This document shows, one piece after another, positions 18,020 to 26,558 of a stretch of 64,000 bases of DNA. How positions within the stretch are numbered: the first letter of the stretch is position 1; each line of letters starts with the position of its first letter. The notes under the pieces were generated by a model, which made no database searches, was not told the origin of the DNA, and worked only from the letters and a program-made list of their open reading frames with translations. Made by a program: the position numbers and the translations under genes. Source of the DNA: Acinetobacter sp. ANC 3781 (GTDB taxonomy: Bacteria > Pseudomonadota > Gammaproteobacteria > Pseudomonadales > Moraxellaceae); assembly GCF_004331285.1 (NCBI RefSeq), contig NZ_SJOH01000002.1, forward strand, positions 1 to 64,000. Direction: 5' to 3'.

Positions 18020-19213
18020 ATGAAAGACGCTTATATCGTCAGTCCGCTACGTACCCCGATTGGTAAATTTGGTGGCGCACTTGCCTCTTTAACTGCGGTC
18101 GACCTCGCTGTCAAAGTGATTCAATCCATCGTAGAGAAAACCGGCTTAGATACCCACACCTTAGATGAAGTCATTATTGCCCAGTCTTATTCATCCAGTG
18201 AGGCGCCCTGTATTGGACGCTACGCGGCTTTGGCCGCAGGACTTCCAATTGAAGTACCCGGCTATACATTAGATCGTCGTTGTGGCTCAGGTTTGCAAGC
18301 ACTTATTAATGCAGCCATGACCATTCAATCCGGAAATGCTGAAGCGATTATGGTGGTGGGTGTGGAAAGCATGAGTAATATTGAATATTACTCCACCAAT
18401 ATGCGCTGGGGAAGTCGTGCAGGGAATGTGACCATGTTTGACCGATTGGAACGTGGGCGTGAAAGATCTCAACCAGTTGAACGTTTTGGTGTAATTTCAG
18501 GTATGCCTGAAACTGCTGACAATCTGTCCCGAGACTATAATATTGGTCGTGAAGAATGTGATGCTTTTGCGCTACAAAGTCATCAAAAAGCACAGCAAGC
18601 CTGGGATACAGGTAAATTTAAAGATGAAGTGATTCCGCTTGAAGTGAAATCTAAAAAAGAAATCAAAACCATCGCTTTTGATGAAGGTATTCGTGCAAAT
18701 AGTACTCTTGAAAGTCTAGCCAAACTGAAAACCCTATTGCCAAATGGCGTCACCACAGCAGGCAATTCAAGCCAACAGAATGATGCTGCAGCAGGTTGCC
18801 TAATTGTCAGCCGTGAGTATTTAGAAAAGCATCATTTACAACCGATTGCCAAAATTACAGGCTGGAGCGCAGCAGGTTGTGATCCAAGTCGAATGGGTAT
18901 TGGTCCTGTGCCTGCGGTGAATAAACTACTTAAAAAACTAGATATGTCCCTTGAAGAAATTGATCTGATTGAAATCAATGAAGCCTTTGCAGCTCAAGCT
19001 TTAGCAGTGATCAAAGGTTTAAATATTAGCGATACTTCTAATATTAATGTGAACGGTTCAGGAATTTCTCTGGGTCATCCTATTGGCGCCACAGGACTTC
19101 GCATTATGACATCTTTAGTACATGAGATGAAACGCCGTAATGCACGTTACGGTTTAGAAACAATGTGTATTGGGGGTGGACAAGGGTTAGCTGCCCTATT
19201 TGAACGTGTTTAA
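18020..19213 (+). CDS. mmlC: Acetyl-CoA acyltransferase (4-methyl-3-oxoadipyl-CoA thiolase type)
   Basis: A 397-aa thiolase. The nucleophilic cysteine is in LDRRCGSGLQALINAA, the histidine in NGSGISLGHPIGATG and the second cysteine in METMCIGGGQGLAALFE; all catalytic residues are present. It should cleave 4-methyl-3-oxoadipyl-CoA with CoA to acetyl-CoA and methylsuccinyl-CoA. It differs clearly from the pcaF-like thiolase elsewhere in the window (for example RRCGSG against NRLCGSS). It lies 11 bases after the preceding gene. Confidence 0.87.
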   Translation: MKDAYIVSPLRTPIGKFGGALASLTAVDLAVKVIQSIVEKTGLDTHTLDEVIIAQSYSSSEAPCIGRYAALAAGLPIEVPGYTLDRRCGSGLQALINAAMTIQSGNAEAIMVVGVESMSNIEYYSTNMRWGSRAGNVTMFDRLERGRERSQPVERFGVISGMPETADNLSRDYNIGREECDAFALQSHQKAQQAWDTGKFKDEVIPLEVKSKKEIKTIAFDEGIRANSTLESLAKLKTLLPNGVTTAGNSSQQNDAAAGCLIVSREYLEKHHLQPIAKITGWSAAGCDPSRMGIGPVPAVNKLLKKLDMSLEEIDLIEINEAFAAQALAVIKGLNISDTSNINVNGSGISLGHPIGATGLRIMTSLVHEMKRRNARYGLETMCIGGGQGLAALFERV

Positions 19214-19249
19214 GTATTAAATTAAAGAATATTTGTTAAGGAGTGACTC

Positions 19250-20152
19250 ATGATTGAATCAAGAATGATTGGTGAAGTAAAAGTAACCCGTATCCATGAA
19301 TATGCTGGCCCGAGCCATGATCCAAAATTTTTATTTCCGACAGCAGATCAGAGTCTGTTAGAAGAGCATAAAGATATGCTGGCACCGCATCATTGGATTC
19401 CACAAATGAATCGCCTCATTGTCAGCATTCAATTTTGGGTGGTTCATGCGGGCAATAATATTATTGTGATTGATACTGGTGTTGGTAATTTCAAACAGCG
19501 CCCAGAAATTCCGCGTATGCATATGCTGAATAATTTGATTACTGAATGGATGACTGCTGCTGGCGCACCTCCTGAAAAAGTAACTCATGTGGTGATTACC
19601 CATTTACATTCTGATCATGTTGGCTGGAATACCATCTGGAAAGACAACCGCTGGACACCGACTTTCCCGAATGCCAAGTATTATTTACCTAAAGAGGACT
19701 TTGATTTCTGTCATCAGGGTAAAAATAAAGAACCCGGCGTGATTGATGTTTTTGGCGACTCTTTCTTTGATAGCGTGATGCCTGTCTATAACGAAGGCTT
19801 GGTTGAATTTATTCAGCCTCATACTGAAATTGCCGATTGTTTAGTGGTTGAACCTGCACCCGGTCACAGCCCCGGACAAGTCACTTTCCGTGTCAGCTCC
19901 CAAGGAGAAGAAGCGATTTTTTGTGGCGACGTATTCCATAGTCCGCTCCAAATTGTTCGCCCCGAAATCAATTCAGGCTATTGCATCTGGCCGGATATCG
20001 CGCGAAAAACTCGACTTGAATGTTTAGAGCGTGCCGTGAGCCGAGAAGCTTTACTCTTGCCTGTACATTTTGGTGATCCCTACTGTGGTTATATTCGTAA
20101 ACAAGATAATGGATTTATCTTTGAACCTTCAGACACATGGGCTCGCGTTTAA
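19250..20152 (+). CDS. mmlL: Metallo-beta-lactamase-fold lactonase (enol-lactone hydrolase candidate)
   Basis: A 300-aa hydrolase with the dinuclear-metal motif HLHSDHVGWN, a third ligand region PAPGHSPGQVTF, the bridging aspartate in FCGDVFHSP and a last histidine in LPVHFGDPYCGYI. No signal peptide. In P. reinekei MT1, loss of the metallo-beta-lactamase gene of the mml operon abolishes opening of the lactone ring, so this enzyme takes the place of the usual alpha/beta-hydrolase PcaD. An acyl-homoserine lactonase-like activity is the main alternative, but operon context argues against it. Confidence 0.85.
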   Translation: MIESRMIGEVKVTRIHEYAGPSHDPKFLFPTADQSLLEEHKDMLAPHHWIPQMNRLIVSIQFWVVHAGNNIIVIDTGVGNFKQRPEIPRMHMLNNLITEWMTAAGAPPEKVTHVVITHLHSDHVGWNTIWKDNRWTPTFPNAKYYLPKEDFDFCHQGKNKEPGVIDVFGDSFFDSVMPVYNEGLVEFIQPHTEIADCLVVEPAPGHSPGQVTFRVSSQGEEAIFCGDVFHSPLQIVRPEINSGYCIWPDIARKTRLECLERAVSREALLLPVHFGDPYCGYIRKQDNGFIFEPSDTWARV

Positions 20153-20208
20153 TTCACCGCTTCAGCTTTCTAGATAATAGTTTGTAATACCTAAAAGGAT
20201 TTTTAAAA

Positions 20209-21552
20209 ATGAAAAAACCAGTAAATAAAAATTTACTGGTTATGGGGACGCTTTGCCTATCCATAACCAGCATCAACACGGCCAATGCTGATTTTATTGA
20301 TGACACAAAATTTAATGTGCTCGCAAAAAACTATTATTTCAATCGTGACTTTCGTAAAGGTGAATACAACTCTGCGGGTCAGAATGCTCAATTACCTGTA
20401 TCTGAACGTAAAGGTTACCGCGAAGAATGGGCCCAAGGTTTTATTGCCAATATGGAAACAGGCTGGACAGATACGGCCATCCAATTTGGCTTGAATGGCT
20501 ATGCCCTGGTTGCTTTAAAACTCGATAGTGATGGATATCGAACCGGTACAAATAACTTAGAAGTGGACTCAAATGGCAAACCAAAATCAGCGACTGCTGA
20601 ATTTGGTGGTGCCTTACGGACAAAATATAATAAAACCGAAGCTTTGCTCGGGAATCAATTTCCGAATAATCCGATTGTTGGTACTAACTATTCTCGCCTA
20701 CTTCCCTCTATGTCGACGGGTTTATCGATAAAAGATAATAGCTTTGATCATCTCAATTTAGATTTTGGTTATTTCACTCAAATGAGTCCTGTTGATTCAA
20801 CTGACCGTCTCAACTATTTCAATACGGATTATAACAATGGAATTCAGGCTGATTCTGTCAGCTATTTAGGTGGAACATATAAACTCAATAATATTGAAAC
20901 ATCGCTGTATGTGTCTGAATTAGAAAATGTCTGGATGCAATATTATGTAGGGGCAAAATATAAACATCAAATTGATGCCCAATCAGGTTTCAATCTACAA
21001 ACCAATAACTACATGAACCGAGATACCGGTGATGCCACGGGCGGAAATATCAGTACTGGTCTGGTTTCCTTGACAGGCAGCTATAAACTATCCAACCATA
21101 ATTTCAGTTTAGCTTATCAACAAGTTTTAGGTGATGAACCTTTTGACTGGATCGGCTTTAGAAATAACGGCGGGATTGCCACTATTCCTAATAGTGTACA
21201 GTTTGCAACATTTACAGAAGCCAAAGAAAAATCAGCTCAAGTGAAATATGAAATTGACTTCTCACCTTATGGAATCGAAGGTCTTTCTTTTATGACGCGC
21301 TATCTATATGGCTGGGATATGGATAATACGGGCAGTGACAACAAACTGTATACCAAACGTCATATTTACGATCAAAATATTGAGAATAAACATTGGGAAA
21401 GAGATATCGAATTACGCTACAAAGTTAAGCAAGGCTTTGCAAAAGATCTTGATGTTCGTCTTCGTCAAGCCACTCATAGGTCAACTACAGGCTATAGATA
21501 TGGGAATATTGATGAATTCCGTTTAATTCTTGAATATCCATTTTCATTCTAA
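20209..21552 (+). CDS. OprD-family outer-membrane porin
   Basis: A 447-aa protein with signal peptide (KNLLVMGTLCLSITSINTAN, cleaved before ADFID). The start of the mature part, FNVLAKNYYFNRDFRKGEYN, is the OprD-family signature, and the protein ends in an aromatic residue (LILEYPFSF) as needed for outer-membrane assembly. OprD porins take up small acids; in this operon the cargo is probably 4-methylmuconolactone or another carboxylate. It lies 56 bases after the lactonase gene with AAAGGA upstream. Confidence 0.85.
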   Translation: MKKPVNKNLLVMGTLCLSITSINTANADFIDDTKFNVLAKNYYFNRDFRKGEYNSAGQNAQLPVSERKGYREEWAQGFIANMETGWTDTAIQFGLNGYALVALKLDSDGYRTGTNNLEVDSNGKPKSATAEFGGALRTKYNKTEALLGNQFPNNPIVGTNYSRLLPSMSTGLSIKDNSFDHLNLDFGYFTQMSPVDSTDRLNYFNTDYNNGIQADSVSYLGGTYKLNNIETSLYVSELENVWMQYYVGAKYKHQIDAQSGFNLQTNNYMNRDTGDATGGNISTGLVSLTGSYKLSNHNFSLAYQQVLGDEPFDWIGFRNNGGIATIPNSVQFATFTEAKEKSAQVKYEIDFSPYGIEGLSFMTRYLYGWDMDNTGSDNKLYTKRHIYDQNIENKHWERDIELRYKVKQGFAKDLDVRLRQATHRSTTGYRYGNIDEFRLILEYPFSF

Positions 21553-21579
21553 TAAAACTTTATCTGTGAGAAAATCAAA

Positions 21580-21876
21580 ATGCCTTATGTTATAGAAACG
21601 TGGGACAAAATAGATCACCAGCCTCTTAGAAAAAAATTACGACAAGAACATTTAGATTATTTAAATCAAAACCTTAAGTTACTTTTATCCTGTGGTGCAA
21701 AATTGGATGATCATGGTCAAGACTTAGGAGGTGGAGTCTATATCATTGATGTAGATACACGAGAAGCTGCTCAAAAATTTATTGAACAAGATCCTTTTTT
21801 CATTGGTGGCTTATTTCAAAAAATCAAAATAGACGGTTGGAGGAAAGCCTATTTTGATGGCAAATTTTGTCTGTGA
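21580..21876 (+). CDS. YciI-like dimeric alpha+beta-barrel protein, 98 aa
   Basis: The protein carries the YciI pattern: an N-terminal strand, RQEHLDYLNQN with the family His, GGGVYIIDVDTREAAQKFIE and DPFFIGGLFQKIKIDGW. YciI-type proteins share the fold of muconolactone isomerase and EthD-like enzymes and are often small isomerases or dehalogenase-like proteins of unknown substrate. As the last gene of the operon, 27 bases after the porin, it may handle a lactone isomer or side product. Function is not known. Confidence 0.75.
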   Translation: MPYVIETWDKIDHQPLRKKLRQEHLDYLNQNLKLLLSCGAKLDDHGQDLGGGVYIIDVDTREAAQKFIEQDPFFIGGLFQKIKIDGWRKAYFDGKFCL

Positions 21877-21893
21877 ATAGAGACAGATAATCA

Positions 21894-21914
21894 GGGCAGG
21901 CCCTAAGCCTGCCC
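21894..21914 (+). terminator. GC-rich hairpin after the mml-like operon
   Basis: GGGCAGGC and its exact complement flank a CCTAA loop, starting 17 bases after the YciI-like stop. The stem is strong, but only a short pyrimidine stretch follows instead of a T-run, so it may act with Rho or mainly protect the 3' end. Confidence 0.6.
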
Positions 21915-22039
21915 CTCATTCGCTCTACCTTAATACTGACTTTTAAAATTATAATTACTGTATTTATATCATTAAATTTAAAAAAGTTGCCATAAAAACA
22001 ACCGTACAAATAAATTTTTAAGTGGAATCTACTTAAGCA

Positions 22040-22229
22040 ATATGGTCCTGTTTGAAATCATTGATAATTTAAAAATAAGTTAGAGCAGCATCGCCCGCCA
22101 TCTCTTGCAATTGTAAAAGACTTACAAGAAGACCTTATTGTACGATGGCTTTTATTCAGTTGGTTTCCGACTCTGTACTAGAAGGGTTTAAACCCTATCA
22201 AGTTGTATTAGGTATTTTATTTAGATCAG
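22040..22229 (+). pseudogene. fic-family remnant with internal deletion
   Basis: Two pieces of a Fic-domain protein lie together. KLEQHRPPSLAIVKDLQEDL, then IVRW matches the N-terminal segment that precedes the TYHSNAIEGN inhibitory motif. Directly after it comes FIQLVSDSVLEGFKPYQVVL, which resembles the C-terminal end of the same family. The inhibitory motif and the catalytic HPFxDGNGR core are missing, so most of the gene was lost by deletion; a frameshift is also needed upstream. The 200 bases that follow hold only short open stretches. Confidence 0.55.
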
Positions 22230-22425
22230 CTTGAGTGATAGCTTGATCTCTAGTGCTAGATGTATGGGTATATAGCTGTACCAAATTCTCCTTTTAGATC
22301 CTCTTATTTTTAGCGGGATTACCATTTAAGCTAAATATAATTACCCCGATAGGGATTCAATAAGATCTACAGTTAAAAGCCTACATTGAGCAGGCTATTC
22401 AATATCAAGAGAGAATTAGTTGATT

Positions 22426-23226
22426 TCAGATCAAACCTTTGAAAAGGAAAAAACACCCCACAATGACTAATAATACTGAGAAACATTTTTTCAGCATTTG
22501 CGGTGATAGCGCATGCGCTGCTTTTGCACCTAACTTTGCTGTAAAGAAACTCATGAGGCTGATGCCTAAGAATGCATAAGTATGTACATAGCCTATACTA
22601 TTGGGAACAGCCGCATGTGCTTTCATCCCAAAAATCATAAAGCCCAAAGCACCTGCAATGGCAATCGGTAGACCACATGCAGCCGATGTTCCGACCGCCT
22701 TTTGCATCACCACACCATAACGGGTGAGATATGGCACAGTAACACTACCACCGCCAATCCCAAAAATGGCTGAAGCCACACCAATCACAGAACCTGCAGC
22801 AATTTGTTTACCTGTTGAAGGCAAAGATTTTGTTGGATCGACTGCCTTTTTAGCACCAGTAAACATGGTATATGCTACCCAAATCAAGAATAAACCAACA
22901 ATGAGTTGAAGATGTATTCCTGAAAGCCATCCTGCAATGGCTGCTCCGGCAAAACAGCCGATCGCCATCGGTGGCGCCAGGTTTTTAAATACCGGCCACA
23001 TCACCGCACCATTTTTATGGTGTGCCATCAATGAGCTAATCGATGTGACAACGATGGTCGCTAATGAGGTCCCTAATGCCAAATGCATGATGACATCAGA
23101 ACTGTAATCCATTTGGGTAAAGACGATAAACAAGAGTGGGACGATAATGGTGCCACCACCGACACCGAAGAGACCTGCGGCAAATCCAGCAAGTGCTCCG
23201 ATGATTAAAAAAATAATAAGTTCCAC
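22426..23226 (-). CDS. TSUP (TauE/SafE) family membrane transporter
   Basis: A 266-aa eight-helix protein with the duplicated glycine-rich motif: FAAGLFGVGGGTIIVPLL in the first half and VIGVASAIFGIGGGSVTVPY in the second. The family exports sulfite, sulfonates or sulfoacetate. It is the last gene of an operon with mesX, mesD and a flavin reductase, 44 bases after the reductase, so a link to sulfur metabolism is plausible: it may remove a sulfur-containing by-product. Substrate not determinable from sequence. Confidence 0.82.
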   Translation of the reverse strand: MELIIFLIIGALAGFAAGLFGVGGGTIIVPLLFIVFTQMDYSSDVIMHLALGTSLATIVVTSISSLMAHHKNGAVMWPVFKNLAPPMAIGCFAGAAIAGWLSGIHLQLIVGLFLIWVAYTMFTGAKKAVDPTKSLPSTGKQIAAGSVIGVASAIFGIGGGSVTVPYLTRYGVVMQKAVGTSAACGLPIAIAGALGFMIFGMKAHAAVPNSIGYVHTYAFLGISLMSFFTAKLGAKAAHALSPQMLKKCFSVLLVIVGCFFLFKGLI

Positions 23227-23270
23227 GATATACTGACTTTTAAAGAATGGAGTATTGAAGCAAGGAGTAA

Positions 23271-23765
23271 TTAAGCGAGTTCGAGTTGACCGATTTGGTG
23301 ATAAGCACGGTTAAAATAAACCAAGCTTTCTTCTTGCTGACTTTGCTTAATTGCTACGACACGGCATAAGAAAATGCTGTGTGTGCCGACGTTTTGAATT
23401 TCTTCAATCTGACAATCAAAACTCACCAGAGCATCTTCTAACACAGGTGATCCTGTTTCGAGTGTGGTCCAATCACCAAGTTTGAAACGATCTTCAGAAT
23501 TAAATTTGCTTGAGGCAAATACATTTGAGATCTGCTCATGCTGTGTGCTGAGTACATTTACTGAAAGCACTTTATTTTCAATAAAATGCGCATGTGAGCG
23601 AGATGATTGATTCATGCAAACCAGTAATGTCGGCGGTGTATCGGTCACACTACATACAGCAGATGCCGTAAAACCATGCATTCCTGCTGTACCTTGTGTT
23701 GTAATTACATTCACAGCAGTCGTTAACAAGGACATTGCATTTCTAAAGTCGGTTGCTTCAATCAT
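23271..23765 (-). CDS. Flavin reductase domain protein
   Basis: A 164-aa flavin reductase-like protein: DFRNAMSLLTTAVNVITTQG, GFTASAVCSVTDTPPTLLVC, MNQSSRSHAHF, FKLGDWTTLETGSPVLEDAL, FDCQIEEIQNVGTHSIFLCR and the C-terminal YFNRAYHQIG. Such proteins reduce free FMN or FAD with NAD(P)H and supply it to a partner oxygenase. The start chosen aligns with family N-termini; a possible ATG 24 codons upstream would add an unusual extension. The neighbouring mesX-mesD system needs oxygen, so this reductase may feed it reduced flavin. That is inference from the operon. Confidence 0.82.
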   Translation of the reverse strand: MIEATDFRNAMSLLTTAVNVITTQGTAGMHGFTASAVCSVTDTPPTLLVCMNQSSRSHAHFIENKVLSVNVLSTQHEQISNVFASSKFNSEDRFKLGDWTTLETGSPVLEDALVSFDCQIEEIQNVGTHSIFLCRVVAIKQSQQEESLVYFNRAYHQIGQLELA

Positions 23766-23867
23766 CTCTTCTATCTCAAATGTGTATATGCTTTGTCTCT
23801 TACTCAAGTCAGGGAAATGGATGATTTGATATATCATCCACCCTGCCCTTATTGAGACAGTTTAGAA

Positions 23868-24911
23868 TTAAGCGGTCAGTTCTTGACGAACAATGGCAGC
23901 ACCTGCGCTTAATGCTTCGAGTTTGCCGCGAGCGACTTGACGAGATAAAGGTGTCATACCACAGTTGGTTGATGGATAAAGCTTGTCCGCATCAACAAAT
24001 TGCAACGCTTTGCGCAGTGTATTTGCGACTTCTTCAGGGGTTTCGATTTGGTTGGTCGCCACATCAATCGCCCCAACCATGACTTTTTTGCCACGAATCA
24101 GTTCAATCAGATCCATCGGTACACGTGAATTTTGACACTCAAGAGAGATGATATCTAACTTAGATTGTTGCAGCTTAGGGAATGCTTGCTCATATTGACG
24201 CCATTCATTGCCTAAAGTCTTTTTCCAATCGGTATTGGCTTTAATGCCATAACCGTAGCAAATGTGTACCGCAGTTTCACATTTCAGCCCTTCAAGCGCA
24301 CGTTCTAAAGTCGCCACGCCCCAATCATTCACTTCATCAAAGAACACGTTAAAGGCAGGTTCATCAAACTGAATAATATCCACTCCTGCCGCCTCTAACT
24401 CAAGCGCTTCTTGGTTCAAAATTTTGGCAAATTCCCACGCCAATTTTTCACGGCTCTTATAATGACCATCATAAAGCGTGTCAATCATAGTCATCGGACC
24501 AGGTAACGCCCATTTGATCGGTTGATTGGTTTGGCTACGCAAGAATTTCGCATCCTCTACGAACACAGATTGTTTACGCGAAACTTCACCCACCACTGAT
24601 GGCACGCTGGCATCATAACGGTTACGGATACGCATGGTTTCACGCTTTTCAAAGTCCACACCTTCAAGATGCTCGATGAAGGTCGTCACGAAGTGCTGAC
24701 GGGTTTGTTCACCATCACTTACGATATCGATCCCTGCTTGACGTTGCTCATGTAGAGACAACTTTAAGGCATCACGTTTCGCTTCAAGCAACTCTTCGCC
24801 TTCAAGTTTCCAAGCTGACCAAAGTTTTTCAGGTTCAGCGAGCCAAGAAGGTTTCGGTAAGCTGCCAGCAGTTGAGGTTGGGAGTAACATTTTTGGTTGT
24901 ACAAGTGCCAT
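23868..24911 (-). CDS. mesD: MesD-type core methionine synthase
   Basis: A 347-aa protein matching only the catalytic C-terminal barrel of MetE; the folate-binding N-terminal half is absent. Zinc-ligand positions are intact: HICYGYG (His and Cys), the Glu in ISLECQNS and the Cys in STNCGMTPLSR. MesD enzymes of aerobic bacteria make methionine from homocysteine without 5-methyltetrahydrofolate or cobalamin and need the DUF1852 protein and oxygen. The DUF1852 gene is immediately upstream, 42 bases away, giving a strong assignment. The natural methyl donor is not established as far as I know. Confidence 0.88.
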   Translation of the reverse strand: MALVQPKMLLPTSTAGSLPKPSWLAEPEKLWSAWKLEGEELLEAKRDALKLSLHEQRQAGIDIVSDGEQTRQHFVTTFIEHLEGVDFEKRETMRIRNRYDASVPSVVGEVSRKQSVFVEDAKFLRSQTNQPIKWALPGPMTMIDTLYDGHYKSREKLAWEFAKILNQEALELEAAGVDIIQFDEPAFNVFFDEVNDWGVATLERALEGLKCETAVHICYGYGIKANTDWKKTLGNEWRQYEQAFPKLQQSKLDIISLECQNSRVPMDLIELIRGKKVMVGAIDVATNQIETPEEVANTLRKALQFVDADKLYPSTNCGMTPLSRQVARGKLEALSAGAAIVRQELTA

Positions 24912-24953
24912 GTTTAATCTTCTTTATAAAATTTCGTGAATCTATTTGGTGTA

Positions 24954-25952
24954 TTAGGCAGCTTGATTTTGCTGAGCATTGGCTACAGTGAAGTTAGCAG
25001 CCCATTCATCAAGGATGTCTTTATATGGTTTGATGAAGTTTTCTTCTGTCCATTTACCTTGTTTCACAGCCAATTCACCACGTTCAACACGGTCATAGAC
25101 AATACGAGTCAATGAATAATCCCCATAGCTCAAGCTTGGCTGATACACCACACCTGCAGGTGAATTGGTATTATAAATTTCAGGACGATAGATTCTTTGG
25201 AAGCTTTCCATGGTGCTGATCGCGCTGATCAATTCGAAATCTGTGTAATCACGTAATAAGTCACCTGCACAGTAGAATGCTAAAGGTGCATTGCCATTTT
25301 CAGGCTTGAAGTAACGAACGCTTAAGCCCATTTTTGCGAAGTATTCATCGGTACGTGAATAGTCTTCATTGGTGTATTCCACACCTAATATCGGGTGAAC
25401 ATTGGCAGTGCGGTAATAAGTTTTAGTCGTTGAAACACTTAAACAAATCACAGGCTGTTTGTTAAATTCAGCTTTAAAGACCTCTGAATTTACAAGATGT
25501 TGATACAACTTACCGTGTAGATCACCAAAGTCTTCAGGCTTTTCATTGAACTTGCAACCAAGTGATGGCAATACCACACTAAAGTCATAATCACGCACAT
25601 AAGATGAAAAGCTGTTGCCAATCATGCCTTCAATACGTTCATTAGTATGATGATCGATAATGGTACTTTTTAAGGTTTCAATGAATGGGAAAGTTTGACC
25701 CTTGCCTTCGATATCAATTTCCGCAGAGATGATATCGATTTCAAGTGAATAACGATCACCTTTTGGATTGTCGACCGTTGCCAAGCTATTAAAACGGTTA
25801 TTGATCATTGCTAAAGTGCGACGAAGATTTTCTTGGCGGCTTTCACCACGTGCCAAATTAGCAAAGTTAGTCGTCAAACGTGTATTGTTTGCTGGCTCGT
25901 AGTTCTCATCAAAACGAATACGTTTAATTGAACATTGAAATGCTGTACTCAT
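24954..25952 (-). CDS. mesX: MesX (DUF1852), partner of MesD
   Basis: A 332-aa soluble protein matching DUF1852 through MSTAFQCSIKRIRFDENYEP, NFANLARGESRQENLRRTLA, GKLYQHLVNSEVFK, YYRTANVHPILGVEYTNED and NTNSPAGVVYQPSLSYGDYS. In Acinetobacter baylyi genetics this family is required for MesD activity along with oxygen, so it may generate or deliver the methyl group. No classic cofactor motif is evident. It is the first gene of a four-gene operon; the upstream region carries repeated ATGAGTAAAA boxes. Confidence 0.87.
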   Translation of the reverse strand: MSTAFQCSIKRIRFDENYEPANNTRLTTNFANLARGESRQENLRRTLAMINNRFNSLATVDNPKGDRYSLEIDIISAEIDIEGKGQTFPFIETLKSTIIDHHTNERIEGMIGNSFSSYVRDYDFSVVLPSLGCKFNEKPEDFGDLHGKLYQHLVNSEVFKAEFNKQPVICLSVSTTKTYYRTANVHPILGVEYTNEDYSRTDEYFAKMGLSVRYFKPENGNAPLAFYCAGDLLRDYTDFELISAISTMESFQRIYRPEIYNTNSPAGVVYQPSLSYGDYSLTRIVYDRVERGELAVKQGKWTEENFIKPYKDILDEWAANFTVANAQQNQAA

Positions 25953-26012
25953 GGAGATGTACCCTAAATTTTTTTAAATAAAAGCTAAATTTCTGTATGA
26001 GGCAATTAAAGC

Positions 26013-26069
26013 GTGAATTTAAACATGAGTAAAACGATATAAATTCAATAAAAGATGAGTAAAATTCAC
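26013..26069. promoter_or_regulatory. Repeat-containing control region upstream of mesX
   Basis: Two direct copies of ATGAGTAAAA spaced 30 bases apart lie inside an 8-bp inverted repeat (GTGAATTT and AAATTCAC). The element sits 60-120 bases before mesX on the promoter side. It could bind a methionine-responsive regulator; no consensus is matched well enough to name one. Confidence 0.35.
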
Positions 26070-26180
26070 TTTAAAGCTGGTTTTTATAAATAAGTCTCTT
26101 TGTATTGACTACAAAAGGATCTCACCAATAATAAAATTATCTCTTAAAAAACAAGGTTTAAAGTTAATTAAATAAACTGT

Positions 26181-26368
26181 ATTTTCAATCAACCAGATGC
26201 TCGAGGACAATTGATTGGTTATACAGTGATCCAAAATGTGAAAGTGTGGTGACTCACCCAAATGAGTATTTTCATACGCATTATATTAATGATCAGGCCA
26301 ATATTTCTGGCCATGTAGAAGCTTATTCAGTTGCAAAAGGTACTACTCTCAAGTTACCTGTTGAATAA
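26181..26368 (+). pseudogene. Unidentified gene remnant
   Basis: An open stretch without start ends in TAA and reads SDPKCESVVTHPNEYFHTHY, INDQANISGHVEAYSVAKGT, TLKLPVE. The codon preceding region in another frame reads FNQPDARGQLIGYTVIQNVK, suggesting one gene broken by a shift near 26225. I do not recognise the family. It precedes the fluoride riboswitch and shows no ribosome-binding site. Confidence 0.4.
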
Positions 26369-26436
26369 CTGAGGTTGTAGTCCCGAATATTACGAATCAC
26401 TTGACGATGCCATTCACGAGTATAAAATAGCGCGCA

Positions 26437-26545
26437 TATAAGGAGATGGTATTCCTCCTTCTACAAACCGCCATTCTGGCTGATGATGCCTACGTAACTC
26501 TCTTTCCAGGTAGAGTGCGTAGGTTTGCGTTCTATTTTTTATTTG
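26437..26545 (+). ncRNA. Fluoride (crcB motif) riboswitch with terminator-type expression platform
   Basis: The conserved aptamer is visible: AAGGAGATGGTATTCCTCCT at the start, the AACCGCC stretch and the 3' core GCTGATGATGCCTAC. It is followed by a hairpin pairing CCTACG with CGTAGG and CTCT with AGAG, then a TTTTTT-containing tract, i.e. an intrinsic terminator overlapping the aptamer 3' end. Fluoride binding should prevent terminator formation and switch on the crcB gene that begins 14 bases later. Confidence 0.85.
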
Positions 26546-26558
26546 GAGCGCTTTTACC

